This document shows positions 47,048 through 56,645 of a DNA stretch of 64,000 bases, piece by piece (the first letter of the stretch is position 1; each line of letters begins with the position of its first letter). Origin of the DNA: Oscillatoriaceae cyanobacterium M7585_C2015_266 (GTDB lineage: Bacteria > Cyanobacteriota > Cyanobacteriia > Cyanobacteriales > Oscillatoriaceae); assembly GCA_015295835.1 (NCBI GenBank), contig DVEG01000005.1:1-64000 (forward strand). The letters run 5' to 3'. The notes under the pieces are model-generated. The model had not been told where the DNA came from, searched no databases, and saw only the letters and a list, made by a program, of their open reading frames with translations. A program made the translations under genes and the position numbers.

Positions 47048-48601
47048 ATGTGGATAATTGCTCAAGGTATTCCCAACCTACCGGATTTGACGCATCCCAA
47101 TGAATTAATAGAATTTGGCACCCAGATGCTGAGGAATGCCCAAGGGTTGGCCATACTGGTAGGGGTTGTAGGAATCGCGCTCGCCCTAATCGGTTTTTCT
47201 CTGCATCGAATGGAGGTAGAGCGAGCGGGCTGGCTCGAAAAATGGCTAGAGCGTTACGATTTATTGCTGGGCAAATTACTGCACGCCATATTAGTGATAG
47301 CGCTTTTGGTGGGGGGATTTTATCTAAGTTCTACATTAGCGAATCGCTACCACAATTGGGAACAGGCACGATTGGCGAAAGCAGCCTTCAGCGTAGCGGG
47401 TGAGCGCATGGAACAACCAGCGCCGCAAGTGCGCTACGTCATCCAAGAACCCTATACCTACGACACAGTGGTAGAAAATCGAGTCGTCCGAGTGCAAAAG
47501 ACGCGAGCGGTGAACCGTTTTTTAACGCTTAGCAGTTCTCAGATTGAGGTAAAGATAGACCTAGTTGGCGAGCCCCAAAAACAGGGGCGATACCTCTACA
47601 GTGTTAATTACAGTGGTGATTATAAAGTTACCAACCCATTTGCTCAGACTCAGTCTTTTTTCTTTGAAGTGCAGCCGCCTAAGGGTTATTTGTTGTTGCA
47701 AAACTTCAAAGTTGAGCAAAACGGAACGCGGCTGGTGCCGGTAAATCCGGGAGACTATGGTTTTCCATTTAACCTAGAGCCGGGGCAAGAAGCTAAATTT
47801 CGAGTTACTTACAAGGCGCAAGGTGGACCTCGCTGGGTTTACAATGCCAACGGGCAACTGCTTTCTAAATTTCGCTTAAATGTTTTAGCGAATTTTCCCA
47901 ATGCTGATTTTGCTAGCGGCATTATTCCCACACTGATTAGCCAGGAAGGGGAAGGCACCCAATTTACTTGGGTGTTTGATGATAATGTTTCTGTCCGCCA
48001 TCCTTTTGGGGTTTTTACTTCTAGTGGGCCAATTCGCAATACAGGTATTCTTCCGCGTTTACTGATACTGGCACCGGCACTTTTCCTGTGGTGGATTTTG
48101 ATGCTGTACTTGTCGCTACCGATGAGTTTGCGAGATGTAGCGCTTGCAGGAGGGGTCTTTTTTGCCTGTCTGTTGGCTTTAACTTATCTCAGCCGTATTG
48201 TAGATGTCAAGGACGCTTGGGGCGGCATTTCTCTATTTATGCTCATACTGGTTTGGGGGCTTGGTTCAAATTGGCGAGCTTCTCTTGCCGCTGTTATTGC
48301 TACTATTGCTGGTTGCTTGCTGCCGGTGTTTGGATTGCTGATTCCTTATAGTGGACTTACGCTCAGCCTTGCCGGTATTCTTTCCGTGCTGTGGCTTGCG
48401 GTGCGTCACTGGTATGGCTGGTATCAGATTGATAGAAAGCCTAATGGTAAAAAAGATCAGCAAAAATTAAATAATGGCAAGAAGATGAAAGTTGAAGATA
48501 TAGTAACGACTGAGCCAGTTGTCACCACCGATGAAGTTACAAAAGAAGCTCCAAAAATTGATTCAGGAGTTATTGAGGAGCGGCTGCCTGAAAAGCCATG
48601 A
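47048..48601 (+). CDS. Multi-span membrane protein with a large extracytoplasmic beta domain
   Basis: The start is set at the ATG at 47048 by the AGGAGG ribosome-binding site; an ATG 14 codons upstream lacks one. The topology reads: hydrophobic segments at about 30-52 and 75-97; a soluble, strand-rich domain of about 225 residues (about 100-325); five more hydrophobic segments from 335 to 475; and a charged, disordered-looking C-terminal tail. The layout recalls CreD-like inner-membrane proteins, but I would not assign it to that family without a profile search. Function unknown. Convergent with the LON-domain gene and terminated by the hairpin at 48659. Confidence 0.75.
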   Translation: MWIIAQGIPNLPDLTHPNELIEFGTQMLRNAQGLAILVGVVGIALALIGFSLHRMEVERAGWLEKWLERYDLLLGKLLHAILVIALLVGGFYLSSTLANRYHNWEQARLAKAAFSVAGERMEQPAPQVRYVIQEPYTYDTVVENRVVRVQKTRAVNRFLTLSSSQIEVKIDLVGEPQKQGRYLYSVNYSGDYKVTNPFAQTQSFFFEVQPPKGYLLLQNFKVEQNGTRLVPVNPGDYGFPFNLEPGQEAKFRVTYKAQGGPRWVYNANGQLLSKFRLNVLANFPNADFASGIIPTLISQEGEGTQFTWVFDDNVSVRHPFGVFTSSGPIRNTGILPRLLILAPALFLWWILMLYLSLPMSLRDVALAGGVFFACLLALTYLSRIVDVKDAWGGISLFMLILVWGLGSNWRASLAAVIATIAGCLLPVFGLLIPYSGLTLSLAGILSVLWLAVRHWYGWYQIDRKPNGKKDQQKLNNGKKMKVEDIVTTEPVVTTDEVTKEAPKIDSGVIEERLPEKP

Positions 48602-48658
48602 GTTGTTATTATAGTGTTTGCTTTTCCGTGGCTGGTACTGGTATAATAATTTGATAAG

Positions 48659-48686
48659 ATAGCAGCGGATAAAAAACCGCTGCTGC
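48659..48686. terminator. Bidirectional terminator between convergent genes
   Basis: AGCAGCGG (48661-48668) / CCGCTGCT (48677-48684) is a perfect stem around an A-rich 8-base loop. It stands between the 3' ends of the membrane-protein gene and the LON-domain gene. T-runs are weak on both sides. Confidence 0.7.
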
Positions 48687-48787
48687 TGTTAGTAGGGTTG
48701 TTTTTTTTGGCAAGCGATCGCAACAAAACAAAGTATGCCATTTTTTTAAAGCGATGCGGTTGCTGCCCTTTTTCTTTTCCCTATTTC

Positions 48788-49429
48788 TTATTTGAGAGTA
48801 TCTTTGAGAACGGTACGAGCTGCCAGATGATTGCGAGTTGAGGTCAAAATTTCTGCTTCTCGCTGCAATCGGGCGGCGGTATCCTGCATTTCTAAAAGTG
48901 CTTGCTGCTCGGAAGCGACGCCATATAGGTTGCTAGCAACCCAGTATGACAATTCCCTAGGCAGGCTGGGAATATCTTCGGGCAGTTCAATATTCTGGTC
49001 CATCAACTTAGCTGACAGACGCACTACATCGCGAAGTAGTTGTTCAACATCTTTTGCTAGTGGTCTTAGATCTTTATCTGGTGGCTGATCTTCGATCCAC
49101 TCTACCAAGCCGACGCGATAGGGTTTTTCTCGAACATACTCTAGCACGCGAAAGCGTTGCTGCCCTATGGTCCAAATTTTCATGCGGTCGTCAGGCAAGC
49201 GCTGGAACTGAACAATTTCTGCACAGCATCCAACGGTAGCGATTTTACCTTGAACCGGATCGACCATGAGAACCCCAAATCGGCGATCGCTTTCCAGAAT
49301 TGTATTCATCATAATCCGGTAGCGATATTCAAAGATGTGCAGGGGAAGCGGTCTGCCCGGAAATAGAACCACCTCCGGCAAGGGAAATAAGGGGAGTTCT
49401 CGAACAGCGATCGAGGATGCGGATGCCAT
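48788..49429 (-). CDS. LON substrate-binding-domain protein
   Basis: A 213-residue protein consisting of the N-terminal substrate-binding domain of Lon protease without the AAA or protease parts. The start ELPLFPLPEVVLFPGRPLPLHIFEYRYR is diagnostic, and the RFRVLEYVREKPYRVGLVEWIED segment fits the second half of the domain. Such stand-alone proteins occur widely, and in cyanobacteria often follow the rpsJ gene, as here. The biochemical role is unknown. 328 bases separate it from rpsJ. Confidence 0.87.
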   Translation of the reverse strand: MASASSIAVRELPLFPLPEVVLFPGRPLPLHIFEYRYRIMMNTILESDRRFGVLMVDPVQGKIATVGCCAEIVQFQRLPDDRMKIWTIGQQRFRVLEYVREKPYRVGLVEWIEDQPPDKDLRPLAKDVEQLLRDVVRLSAKLMDQNIELPEDIPSLPRELSYWVASNLYGVASEQQALLEMQDTAARLQREAEILTSTRNHLAARTVLKDTLK

Positions 49430-49521
49430 TGTCCCTCTGTTAAAACGGTAATAGCAGTTCTTTCCCTACTTTAGCGAATTTCTGAGATAGAATGGCGCCC
49501 TTGAGCTAATTGCTCGGCCAA

Positions 49522-49552
49522 CCCCGCACCCTATTTTTAGTTGGGTGTGGGG
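49522..49552 (-). terminator. Strong hairpin after rpsJ
   Basis: CCCCGCACCC (49522-49531) / GGGTGTGGGG (49543-49552) pairs over ten bases with one G-T. It lies in the 328-base gap between rpsJ and the LON-domain gene. There is no T-run on the leftward strand, so it may be a processing or stabilising element rather than a terminator. The rest of the gap holds no supported gene. Confidence 0.5.
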
Positions 49553-49757
49553 ATAAGAGCCTCAGAAAGGTTTATAATGCCTACTTACACTGGTTTGAGA
49601 TGTTGCCTCACTATAAAAAGCAAAGGCTGCGAGGCAGTAAAAGCCCAAACCTTGTGTTGACATTGGTGCTGAGATTGAGTTAACTCTAAATGGTTTTGTT
49701 GCGCCTGGTGCAGCCCAAATGGCAACTCTAATCTTGGCTACAAATTTCTCAAGACAT

Positions 49758-50075
49758 TTACAGCTTGACCTCAATATCGACACCTGCGGGCAAGTCGAGT
49801 TTCATCAAGGCGTCGATTGTCTTCGAGGAAGGTTGATAAATGTCGATAATGCGGCGGTGGGTACGAGTTTCAAAATGTTCGCGGGAATCCTTATCGACGT
49901 GAGGGGAGCGAAGTAGACAGTAGACTCGCCGTTTTGTGGGCAGTGGGATCGGGCCTATGGCCATAGCGTTAGTCCGGTTAGCCGTATCCACTATTTTTTC
50001 GCAAGAGGTATCGAGCAAGCGGCGATCATATGCTTTCAGACGAATGCGAATTTTTTGCTGCTGTAGTGTGGCCAT
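49758..50075 (-). CDS. rpsJ: 30S ribosomal protein S10
   Basis: 105 residues. [51 protein letters not shown] and the terminal [11 protein letters not shown] are canonical S10. It binds 16S rRNA in the 30S head and also serves as NusE in antitermination. It follows tuf at the end of the str cluster, as in other cyanobacteria, but 378 bases and a strong terminator-like hairpin separate them, so it may have its own promoter. Confidence 0.97.
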   Translation of the reverse strand: MATLQQQKIRIRLKAYDRRLLDTSCEKIVDTANRTNAMAIGPIPLPTKRRVYCLLRSPHVDKDSREHFETRTHRRIIDIYQPSSKTIDALMKLDLPAGVDIEVKL

Positions 50076-50316
50076 TTGTTTTTTTAGTTGTCTAGGTTCG
50101 GTTTGTGAAATACTCTCTTGCCTTTAGGCAAAAGTTTTTCTTAGCGTTGCGACTCAGATTTTTCTGCTGAGTTCGCAATTGCCTTCACCCCAAAGTTAAA
50201 CAGGCTTAAATTCCTGTATTCTCGGAGGTAATATACAACATTTTACCGCCAGTCGTCTTAAAACACAAGGTTTCAAAATAATCATCAAGAACTCTGCTTT
50301 TTCGTGATTAGGAAGC

Positions 50317-50338
50317 TACCCATATAGAGTCATGGGTA
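50317..50338 (-). promoter_or_regulatory. Hairpin in the rpsJ leader
   Basis: TACCCAT (50317-50323) / ATGGGTA (50332-50338), a 7-base stem with an 8-base loop, lies about 240 bases before the rpsJ start and just after the tuf terminator. It could be part of the rpsJ 5' UTR. Nothing more can be said from sequence. Confidence 0.35.
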
Positions 50339-50383
50339 TTCACCTTAAGAACAAGAATAGGGTTGCCGAGAGTTTGACTAAAG

Positions 50384-50436
50384 GAAACAGAAAGAGCAGA
50401 AAAGCTGCTTGACATTGAATTGCTTTTCTGCTCTTT
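50384..50436 (-). terminator. Long hairpin terminating tuf
   Basis: AAAGAGCAGAAAAGC (50391-50405) and its perfect complement (50422-50436) form a 15-base stem with a 16-base loop, starting 17 bases after the tuf stop. Leftward the stem ends in CTCTTT and then CTGTTTCC. It is expected to end most tuf transcripts. Confidence 0.8.
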
Positions 50437-50453
50437 TGAGCTATAAATGCATC

Positions 50454-51683
50454 CTACTTGATGATTTTAGAGACGACACCAGCACCCACAGTGCGACCCC
50501 CTTCGCGGATAGCGAAGCGCATCCCTTGTTCGATCGCGATTGGGCTAATCAGCTCAACCGTCATTTTGATCCGATCTCCAGGCATTACCATTTCAGCTTT
50601 TTTGCCGTCGTCAGAAGTAAAGGAGGTAATGGTGCCAGTCACATCCGTAGTGCGCACGTAGAACTGAGGACGGTAGCCGGCGAAGAAAGGAGTGTGACGC
50701 CCCCCTTCTTCTTTCTTGAGAATGTAAACTTCAGATTCAAAATGGGTGTGCGGCTTAATCGTTCCCGGTTTAGCCAACACCATTCCCCGCTCGACATCTT
50801 TCTTTTGAATCCCCCGCAGGAGAAGTCCGACGTTATCCCCAGCAATTCCTTCCTCTAGGGTCTTTTGGAACATTTCCACGCCGGTGACTGTAGTGCTGCG
50901 AGTTTCTTTGATGCCCACCAGTTCGACGGTATCGCCAACCTTAATCTTGCCGCGCTCGATTCGTCCCGTGGCTACGGTTCCGCGACCGGTAATCGAGAAT
51001 ACGTCTTCAACTGCCATCAGGAAAGGCTTATCAACATCGCGCTCTGGGGTGGGGATGTAAGAGTCTACAGCATCCATCAATTCGTAGATTTTATCTACCC
51101 ACTCATCTTCACCCCGCTTGGTATTTGGGTGAGAGGTCATTCTTTCTAGCGCCTTGAGAGCCGAACCTGCCACGATGGGAATTTCATCACCGGGGAAGTC
51201 ATAGGAGCTTAGCAGTTCCCGTACTTCTAATTCCACCAGTTCCAGCAATTCATCGTCGTCCACCATATCTTTCTTATTCAAGAAGACGACGATGTTGGGG
51301 ACGCCGACTTGTCTGGCGAGCAGGATGTGTTCGCGGGTTTGGGGCATGGGGCCATCAGCCGCCGATACCACCAAAATTGCGCCGTCCATCTGAGCCGCCC
51401 CTGTGATCATGTTTTTAACGTAGTCAGCGTGCCCAGGGCAGTCAACGTGAGCATAGTGCCGCTTTTCGGTTTGGTATTCGACGTGAGCGGTGTTGATGGT
51501 AATTCCCCGCGCTTTCTCTTCAGGGGCAGCATCAATTTCATCATATTTTTTGGGTTTGGCCTGCCCCAGAGCTGCCAGTGTCATTGTAATAGCGGCAGTT
51601 AGAGTTGTTTTGCCGTGGTCAACGTGACCGATCGTACCGATGTTTACGTGGGGTTTAGTCCGTTCAAACTTTGCGCGTGCCAT
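50454..51683 (-). CDS. tuf: Elongation factor Tu
   Basis: GTPase that delivers aminoacyl-tRNA to the ribosome. G1 is GHVDHGKT (19-26); [13 protein letters not shown] and NKKDMVDD give G3 and G4; VAGSALKAL gives G5. Domains 2 and 3 are complete. The 409-residue length with the usual cyanobacterial insertion ([20 protein letters not shown]) is normal. It lies 87 bases downstream of fusA, in the str order. A tandem heptamer repeat fills most of that spacer. Confidence 0.98.
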   Translation of the reverse strand: MARAKFERTKPHVNIGTIGHVDHGKTTLTAAITMTLAALGQAKPKKYDEIDAAPEEKARGITINTAHVEYQTEKRHYAHVDCPGHADYVKNMITGAAQMDGAILVVSAADGPMPQTREHILLARQVGVPNIVVFLNKKDMVDDDELLELVELEVRELLSSYDFPGDEIPIVAGSALKALERMTSHPNTKRGEDEWVDKIYELMDAVDSYIPTPERDVDKPFLMAVEDVFSITGRGTVATGRIERGKIKVGDTVELVGIKETRSTTVTGVEMFQKTLEEGIAGDNVGLLLRGIQKKDVERGMVLAKPGTIKPHTHFESEVYILKKEEGGRHTPFFAGYRPQFYVRTTDVTGTITSFTSDDGKKAEMVMPGDRIKMTVELISPIAIEQGMRFAIREGGRTVGAGVVSKIIK

Positions 51684-51713
51684 GAATGATGTGTTCCTTG
51701 TTTCTCTTAGCTT

Positions 51714-51762
51714 TTAGCTATTAGCTATTAACTATTAGCTAACAGCTAACAGCTAATAGCTT
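51714..51762. repeat. Tandem heptamer repeat in the fusA-tuf spacer
   Basis: Seven consecutive 7-base units: TTAGCTA, TTAGCTA, TTAACTA, TTAGCTA, ACAGCTA, ACAGCTA, ATAGCTT. Because the unit changes halfway, the array also folds on itself: AGCTATTAGCT (51716-51726) is the exact complement of AGCTAATAGCT (51751-51761). This is a short tandemly repeated repetitive sequence of the kind dispersed in filamentous cyanobacteria. Confidence 0.85.
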
Positions 51763-51770
51763 ACTGCTGG

Positions 51771-53849
51771 TTATGCGTTCCCTTTGTTTTTAGCGATTAT
51801 GGGTTCTGCCACGTTGCGAGGCACCTCTTCATAGTGGCTGAACTCCATAGTAAAAATCCCTCGGCCTTGAGTTTTAGAGCGGATGACAGTGGCGTAGCCG
51901 AACATTTCTGCCAAAGGAACTTTAGCAGTGACTTTAGCTATTCCCTGTTCTGTTTCTTGCCCTTCAATTTGGCCGCGTCGGGAGTTGAGGTCACCGATGA
52001 CGTTCCCGATAAAGTCTTCGGGGACTTCGACCTCTACCTTCATCATAGGCTCTAGGAGCACTGGTGAAGCTTTCATTACTGCTTCTCTCATTGCCATTGA
52101 GCCGGCGATTTTGAAAGCCATTTCCGAGGAGTCTACTTCGTGGAAAGAACCGTCTACCAGAGTTGCCTTCAAATCGATCACCGGATATCCAGCGAGTACG
52201 CCGGATTCGCAGGCTTCTCTCATGCCTTGCTCAGCGGGACCGATATACTCTTTGGGCACTATGCCGCCAACAATTTTAGAGACGAATTCAAAGCCGCTAC
52301 CTGGTTCTCCCGGTTCGACTTCGATGACCACGTGGCCGTATTGACCTTTACCGCCGCTTTGGCGAATAAATTTCCCTTCTGCCCGGGCTGGTTTGCGAAT
52401 CGTTTCGCGGTAGGCGACTTGGGGAGCGCCGACGTTTGCTTCTACTTTGTATTCCCGCAGCATCCGATCAACGATAATTTCCAGGTGCAGTTCACCCATA
52501 CCTGCAATCACAGTTTGGTTTGTTTCGGGATCGATGCTGACGCGGAAGGTCGGGTCTTCTTCTGATAGTGCCTTCAGGGCTTTGGAGAGTTTCTCCATGT
52601 CCTGTTTGGTCTTTGGTTCTACGGCTACGGAAATGACGGGTTCGGGAATGAAGAGAGACTCCAAAATTACTTTGGCATTTTCGTCGCAAAGTGTATCGCC
52701 AGTCAAGGTATCGGATAAACCGGGAATTGCTCCGAGATCGCCGGCTCTGAGTTCATCTACGTCTATGCGTTCGTCTGCTTTGAGTACGATCAGGCGAGAG
52801 ACTCGCTCTTTTTTGTTTTTAGAGGAGTTATATACGTAGCTGCCTTTTTTGAGTACGCCGGAGTAGACGCGAATGAATGTCAGTCTACCGACAAATTTGT
52901 CGGCCATGACTTTGAAGGCCAAAGCTGCTAAGGGTTCGTTGTCGTCGGCTTTGCGCTCGGTTGGGGTGCCGTCTGGTAGGGTCCCCTGTATAGCGGGAAT
53001 GTCTATGGGTGATGGCAGGTAATCGACTACTGCATCCAGGATTAGTTGTATGCCTTTGTTTTTAAAGGCTGAACCGCACAGCATTGGTACGATGGTGCCG
53101 GCGATGGTGCCTTTGCGTAAAGCTGTCTTGATTTCTTCTTCGGTTAATTCTTCGCCTTCGAGGTATTTTTCCATCAGGGTGTCGTCGGTTTCTACTACCG
53201 ATTCCACCATTTTGATGCGGTACTCTTCAGCCAGATCTTTTATGTCTGCTGGGATTTCTGTTTCTTGAATTTCGGTTCCCAAGTCGTTGGTGTAGATGAC
53301 GGCTTTCATGCGTACCAAGTCTACGATTCCTCGGAAGGCTTCTTCGCTGCCAATGGGTACTTGGATGGGGACGGCGTTGGCCCGCAGGCGCTCGCGGATT
53401 TGATTGTACACCTTGAAGAAATTCGCCCCCGTTCTATCCATCTTATTGACAAAGATGATCCGAGGTACTTTATATCTGTCTGCTTGCCGCCAGACTGTTT
53501 CTGATTGGGGCTGCACTCCTCCTACCGAGCAGAATACTGCTATCACGCCGTCTAGTACTCGCATGGAGCGTTCGACTTCAATGGTGAAATCGACGTGCCC
53601 TGGCGTATCAATAATATTTATCTGGTGGTCTTTCCAACTCGTGCTGATTGCAGCGGCAGTGATTGTAATTCCCCGCTCCCGCTCCTGTTCCATCCAGTCT
53701 GTGACTGTGGTTCCTTCGTGTACTTCACCAATTTTATGTATCAAGCCTGAATAGAACAGAATTCGCTCTGTTGTTGTCGTTTTGCCTGCATCAATATGCG
53801 CTGCAATTCCTATATTGCGTACTCTTTCGAGCGGGACCGTCCGTGCCAC
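51771..53849 (-). CDS. fusA: Elongation factor G
   Basis: Translocation and ribosome-recycling GTPase. G1 is AHIDAGKT (17-24), with the switch and G3 parts [12 protein letters not shown] and DTPGHVDFT, and G4 VNKMDRTG. Domains II-V continue to the C-terminal [19 protein letters not shown]. Length is 692 residues. It lies between rpsG and tuf in the str order. The 309-base upstream spacer is unusually long. Confidence 0.97.
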   Translation of the reverse strand: MARTVPLERVRNIGIAAHIDAGKTTTTERILFYSGLIHKIGEVHEGTTVTDWMEQERERGITITAAAISTSWKDHQINIIDTPGHVDFTIEVERSMRVLDGVIAVFCSVGGVQPQSETVWRQADRYKVPRIIFVNKMDRTGANFFKVYNQIRERLRANAVPIQVPIGSEEAFRGIVDLVRMKAVIYTNDLGTEIQETEIPADIKDLAEEYRIKMVESVVETDDTLMEKYLEGEELTEEEIKTALRKGTIAGTIVPMLCGSAFKNKGIQLILDAVVDYLPSPIDIPAIQGTLPDGTPTERKADDNEPLAALAFKVMADKFVGRLTFIRVYSGVLKKGSYVYNSSKNKKERVSRLIVLKADERIDVDELRAGDLGAIPGLSDTLTGDTLCDENAKVILESLFIPEPVISVAVEPKTKQDMEKLSKALKALSEEDPTFRVSIDPETNQTVIAGMGELHLEIIVDRMLREYKVEANVGAPQVAYRETIRKPARAEGKFIRQSGGKGQYGHVVIEVEPGEPGSGFEFVSKIVGGIVPKEYIGPAEQGMREACESGVLAGYPVIDLKATLVDGSFHEVDSSEMAFKIAGSMAMREAVMKASPVLLEPMMKVEVEVPEDFIGNVIGDLNSRRGQIEGQETEQGIAKVTAKVPLAEMFGYATVIRSKTQGRGIFTMEFSHYEEVPRNVAEPIIAKNKGNA

Positions 53850-53923
53850 AGCTACCTCCTTATTCTCTGCCGCAGATATTTATAACTAAACTCTCACTTG
53901 AGATTTTCTGTAGACTCTTTCCC

Positions 53924-53953
53924 TCTGAAGACTTTTTGCCTTCAGAATTTTTT
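53924..53953 (+). terminator. Terminator-like hairpin on the + strand, antisense to the str operon
   Basis: TCTGAAG (53924-53930) / CTTCAGA (53940-53946) is followed on the + strand by six T. The surrounding genes are all on the - strand, so in the sense direction the T-run would lie before the hairpin. It sits in the rpsG-fusA spacer, about 80 bases before the fusA start. Confidence 0.5.
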
Positions 53954-54037
53954 GTACTTGTGCTATCTGGAAGACCTCTGTCCTCACAGCCAGAGCGGCT
54001 GCGAAACTTGTTTGGGCGATTTCCGCGCCTATGCTGC

Positions 54038-54059
54038 AGGCCGTCTTAGATGACGGCCT
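54038..54059. promoter_or_regulatory. Hairpin in the rpsG-fusA spacer
   Basis: AGGCCGTC (54038-54045) / GACGGCCT (54052-54059) is a perfect 8-base GC-rich stem with a 6-base loop. It has no T-run in either direction. It may be a processing site or an S7-binding-type control element for the str mRNA; there is no direct evidence for either. Confidence 0.4.
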
Positions 54060-54158
54060 CTAGAGACCGAGCTTCCCCGTTACTATATCTTAATATTTTT
54101 TGTTAAGTTTTGTTCACTGCGGAACAAAGGTTGCAGGAACTCGGGCGAAGCGCAGATA

Positions 54159-54629
54159 TCAGTACCGATAGTGAGCAAATGCCTTATTTGCTTCTGCCAT
54201 GCGGTGAGTTTCTTCTCGCTTGCGAATCGCACTGCCCGTCTCGTTGGCTGCATCCATTAGCTCGTTAGCTAGTTTGCTGGCCATAGTGCGGCCAGTTCTT
54301 GCCCTGGCATATTGGATCAGCCAACGTAGTGCCAGAGATGTTCCGCGCTCGGGACGAACTTCCATTGGTACTTGATAGGTAGCTCCGCCAACGCGGCGAG
54401 CTTTGACTTCCACGAGCGGGGTGGCATTGCGGACTGCTTTTTCAAACGTTTCCAGGGGGTCTTTGCCGGTGCGTTCCTGAATAGTTTTTAAGGCTTCGTA
54501 GACAATCCTGTGAGCGAGAGATTTTTTGCCGTTTTTCATCACCCGCCGCACCATCATACTTACTAGGCGGCTGTTATAAACTGGATCGGGAGGAACTGGA
54601 CGTTTTTGAACAACAGTGCGACGAGACAT
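54159..54629 (-). CDS. rpsG: 30S ribosomal protein S7
   Basis: 156 residues, with [47 protein letters not shown] and [19 protein letters not shown]. It nucleates assembly of the 30S head and in other bacteria represses the str operon by binding its own mRNA. Position between rpsL and fusA is canonical. Confidence 0.97.
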   Translation of the reverse strand: MSRRTVVQKRPVPPDPVYNSRLVSMMVRRVMKNGKKSLAHRIVYEALKTIQERTGKDPLETFEKAVRNATPLVEVKARRVGGATYQVPMEVRPERGTSLALRWLIQYARARTGRTMASKLANELMDAANETGSAIRKREETHRMAEANKAFAHYRY

Positions 54630-54729
54630 ACTTGGTAAAATGAGATAAAATTAGGTTCATCTTGGCATTCCCGTACCTCTACCATTGGGGTTTCGAGGTT
54701 TTATTGGTTGCCTGCTGTTGGGTAGGTAT

Positions 54730-54751
54730 GGCCCTATAAAGGGCCTTTTTT
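54730..54751 (+). terminator. Terminator-like hairpin on the + strand in the rpsL-rpsG spacer
   Basis: GGCCCT (54730-54735) / AGGGCC (54740-54745) then TTTTTT (54746-54751). All genes here run leftward, so as a terminator it points the wrong way; in the sense direction the stem is followed by ATACC. It is the second such structure in this operon. Confidence 0.5.
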
Positions 54752-54883
54752 GTTGTGCGTTAATTTTCCGCGTTGAAAGCGGTTTTGGCTTTTTTACTGT
54801 GTGGTTTTTTCAGACAGTCGGTTGAGTGCGAGCGCTCTGTTTCTGCTCTTCTGGCGCATAGCAGAGTTCTCAATCAAGTGACT

Positions 54884-55258
54884 CTATTTTTTAGGACGCT
54901 TTGCACCGTACTTAGAACGACCTTGACGTCGATCTTTGACTCCGGCAGCATCTAATGTCCCACGGATGATGTGGTATCTAACACCGGGCAAGTCTTTGAC
55001 TCGTCCCCCTCGAATCATCACTACTGAGTGCTCTTGCAGGTTGTGGCCAATACCTGGAATATAGGCTGTGACTTCAAATCCAGATGTTAGGCGAACCCGC
55101 GCTACTTTCCGCAGAGCGGAGTTGGGTTTTTTGGGGGTAGTGGTGTATACTCTCGTGCAAACGCCGCGACGCTGAGGGCAACTTTTTAGAGCTGGTGACT
55201 TAGTTTTCTTCTTTTGTTTTTGGCGTTCTGCGCGAATGAGTTGCTGAATGGTGGGCAT
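54884..55258 (-). CDS. rpsL: 30S ribosomal protein S12
   Basis: 124 residues. The decoding-site loops are [12 protein letters not shown] and [18 protein letters not shown]; the latter holds the aspartate that is often methylthiolated. The C-terminal [15 protein letters not shown] is normal. Classic streptomycin-resistance positions look wild type, with lysines in both loops (TPKKPNSA and RVKDLPG). First ribosomal gene of the str cluster, 51 bases downstream of the IscA-type gene. Confidence 0.97.
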   Translation of the reverse strand: MPTIQQLIRAERQKQKKKTKSPALKSCPQRRGVCTRVYTTTPKKPNSALRKVARVRLTSGFEVTAYIPGIGHNLQEHSVVMIRGGRVKDLPGVRYHIIRGTLDAAGVKDRRQGRSKYGAKRPKK

Positions 55259-55309
55259 GAGTTAAAGCGCGTGCAGCTTTTTGTTGTTCCAACTTTTAAC
55301 AAAAGAAAA

Positions 55310-55684
55310 TTATACCGATTTTGCCGTGTCTTTGTCAATTTTTTCAGAAAAAGAGTCCATCGGCATGGAAAAAGAGTGACCGCAGCTACATTTGGTGGTG
55401 GCTTGGGGGTTGTGGAAGCGGAAGGAGCCTCCCATCAAATCTTCTGAATAATCCAGGGTGAGGTTGGCAATGTAGTTCAAACACTTGGCTGCGATCGCTA
55501 CTTTTAGACCGCTACAGTTAAATACATGGTCGTCTGGTTTAAGGTTATCGTCCAATTCCAGGGTATAGTATAGCCCAGAACACCCGCCGCGCTCAACTCC
55601 CAGACGCAAAAATAGGTTCGGGTTTTGATGCTTGGACTTCATGCGCGTGACTTCGCGGACTGCAGATGGGCTTAGTTGAATCAT
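55310..55684 (-). CDS. A-type iron-sulfur carrier (IscA/SufA/ErpA family)
   Basis: A 124-residue HesB/IscA-type protein with the three ligand cysteines: C35 in RGGCSGL, and C99 and C101 in TKCSCGHSF. It carries Fe-S clusters or iron to target proteins. The middle contains an LDYSEDLMGGSFRFHNPQA segment as in IscA/ErpA. A C-terminal extension of about 20 residues follows the last cysteines. Which A-type class it belongs to is not resolved. It lies just upstream of rpsL and may share its transcript. Confidence 0.9.
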   Translation of the reverse strand: MIQLSPSAVREVTRMKSKHQNPNLFLRLGVERGGCSGLYYTLELDDNLKPDDHVFNCSGLKVAIAAKCLNYIANLTLDYSEDLMGGSFRFHNPQATTKCSCGHSFSMPMDSFSEKIDKDTAKSV

Positions 55685-56645
55685 AGAGGCGTGCTTGCTT
55701 GTAAACGAAAAGGCGCTATGTCCCTATGGTCACATGCTAGCGCGCGAGCGCAAGAAACACCCCTGGGTATTTTTACTTAAACATTATTAAAGTAAGCAAA
55801 ATATAGACAATTTTGCGAAATTTACATATATAGAATAAAAAAAGTGATCATTTGTCTTCAGCCTTGACACTTGCCGAGAGCAATGGCTCTGTTTTCTGGA
55901 CAATTGAAATTATAAAAAAATATATATTTTAAGTTATACTTTAAGTAAGCGCAAAAATAAGCTGATGTTGATAAAACTGCAATTAAGGCTGTAAACTGAG
56001 CTGACGCTTTGACACACTTGGGATCACACTTATATGCTTATGGATTCAGAGAAGATTTGTTAGGAAGTTGTGCAAAAATCAAAAAAATGTAAAAATATTT
56101 CTCAATCTCCTAGACATTCTGGCAAAATCTCCTAATATTTATTATAGAGGCTGATACTATGAGTAAAAATGCGAAAGCGCTCTGTCAGTTATACAGAAAA
56201 AGCTGCAAGGAGTCAGTTGAGGCATTTAAAAAAGCCTTAAAGTATACCTAGCTTGTAGAAGGCAAGCCTCAATAAAGCCGAAGTAGAAGGCAGTTGTTGA
56301 AACCAAGCTAGTTTCCAAGATAAGAGAAAGACGGTAAATCCGAGCTTTATAGCATTTAGGAAACTGTAAACTAGGTTTTAACTGCTCTCAATCACCTTAA
56401 GAGACACTCAAGGGTGGAGCGCGGCTATGTGCTAGGACAAATATAATACAGGCACTGATATTGGGGATAAGCCATAAAGAGGCAGGTGCTAGACCATTAG
56501 TAAATGCTATAGAAGCTAGAAGATTAAAGATTTATTGAAGTTAGAACTGTAACCAATTGAAAAATAAAATAAGCTTAAATAAAATAAGCTATATGTATAG
56601 TACAATACACCAGAGAGTAATCAATCTAATATCCAGGGGCACAAT
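55685..56645. other. Gene-free stretch between iscA-type gene and polysaccharide locus
   Basis: 960 AT-rich bases. No convincing gene. A 30-codon frame starts at 56159 (MSKNAKALCQLYRKSCKESV). A further 56413-56538 stretch reads GISHKEAGARPLVNAIEARR before a TGA; it looks like coding sequence but has no start codon and no match I recognise. These could be gene remnants. The first 100 bases should hold the promoter of the IscA-type gene. AGGGG just before 56646 is the ribosome-binding site of the next gene. Confidence 0.4.

Noticed and set aside
46900-47103. A 67-codon frame before the membrane-protein gene
   Set aside because: It overlaps the true start in another frame; the AGGAGG site serves the ATG at 47048.
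49562-49783. A 73-codon frame between rpsJ and the LON-domain gene, and an opposite-strand stretch reading VDIGAEIELTLNGFVAPGAAQ
   Set aside because: The first overlaps the rpsJ 3' end with no ribosome-binding site. The second looks faintly coding but is short and lacks any start, so at most it is a remnant.
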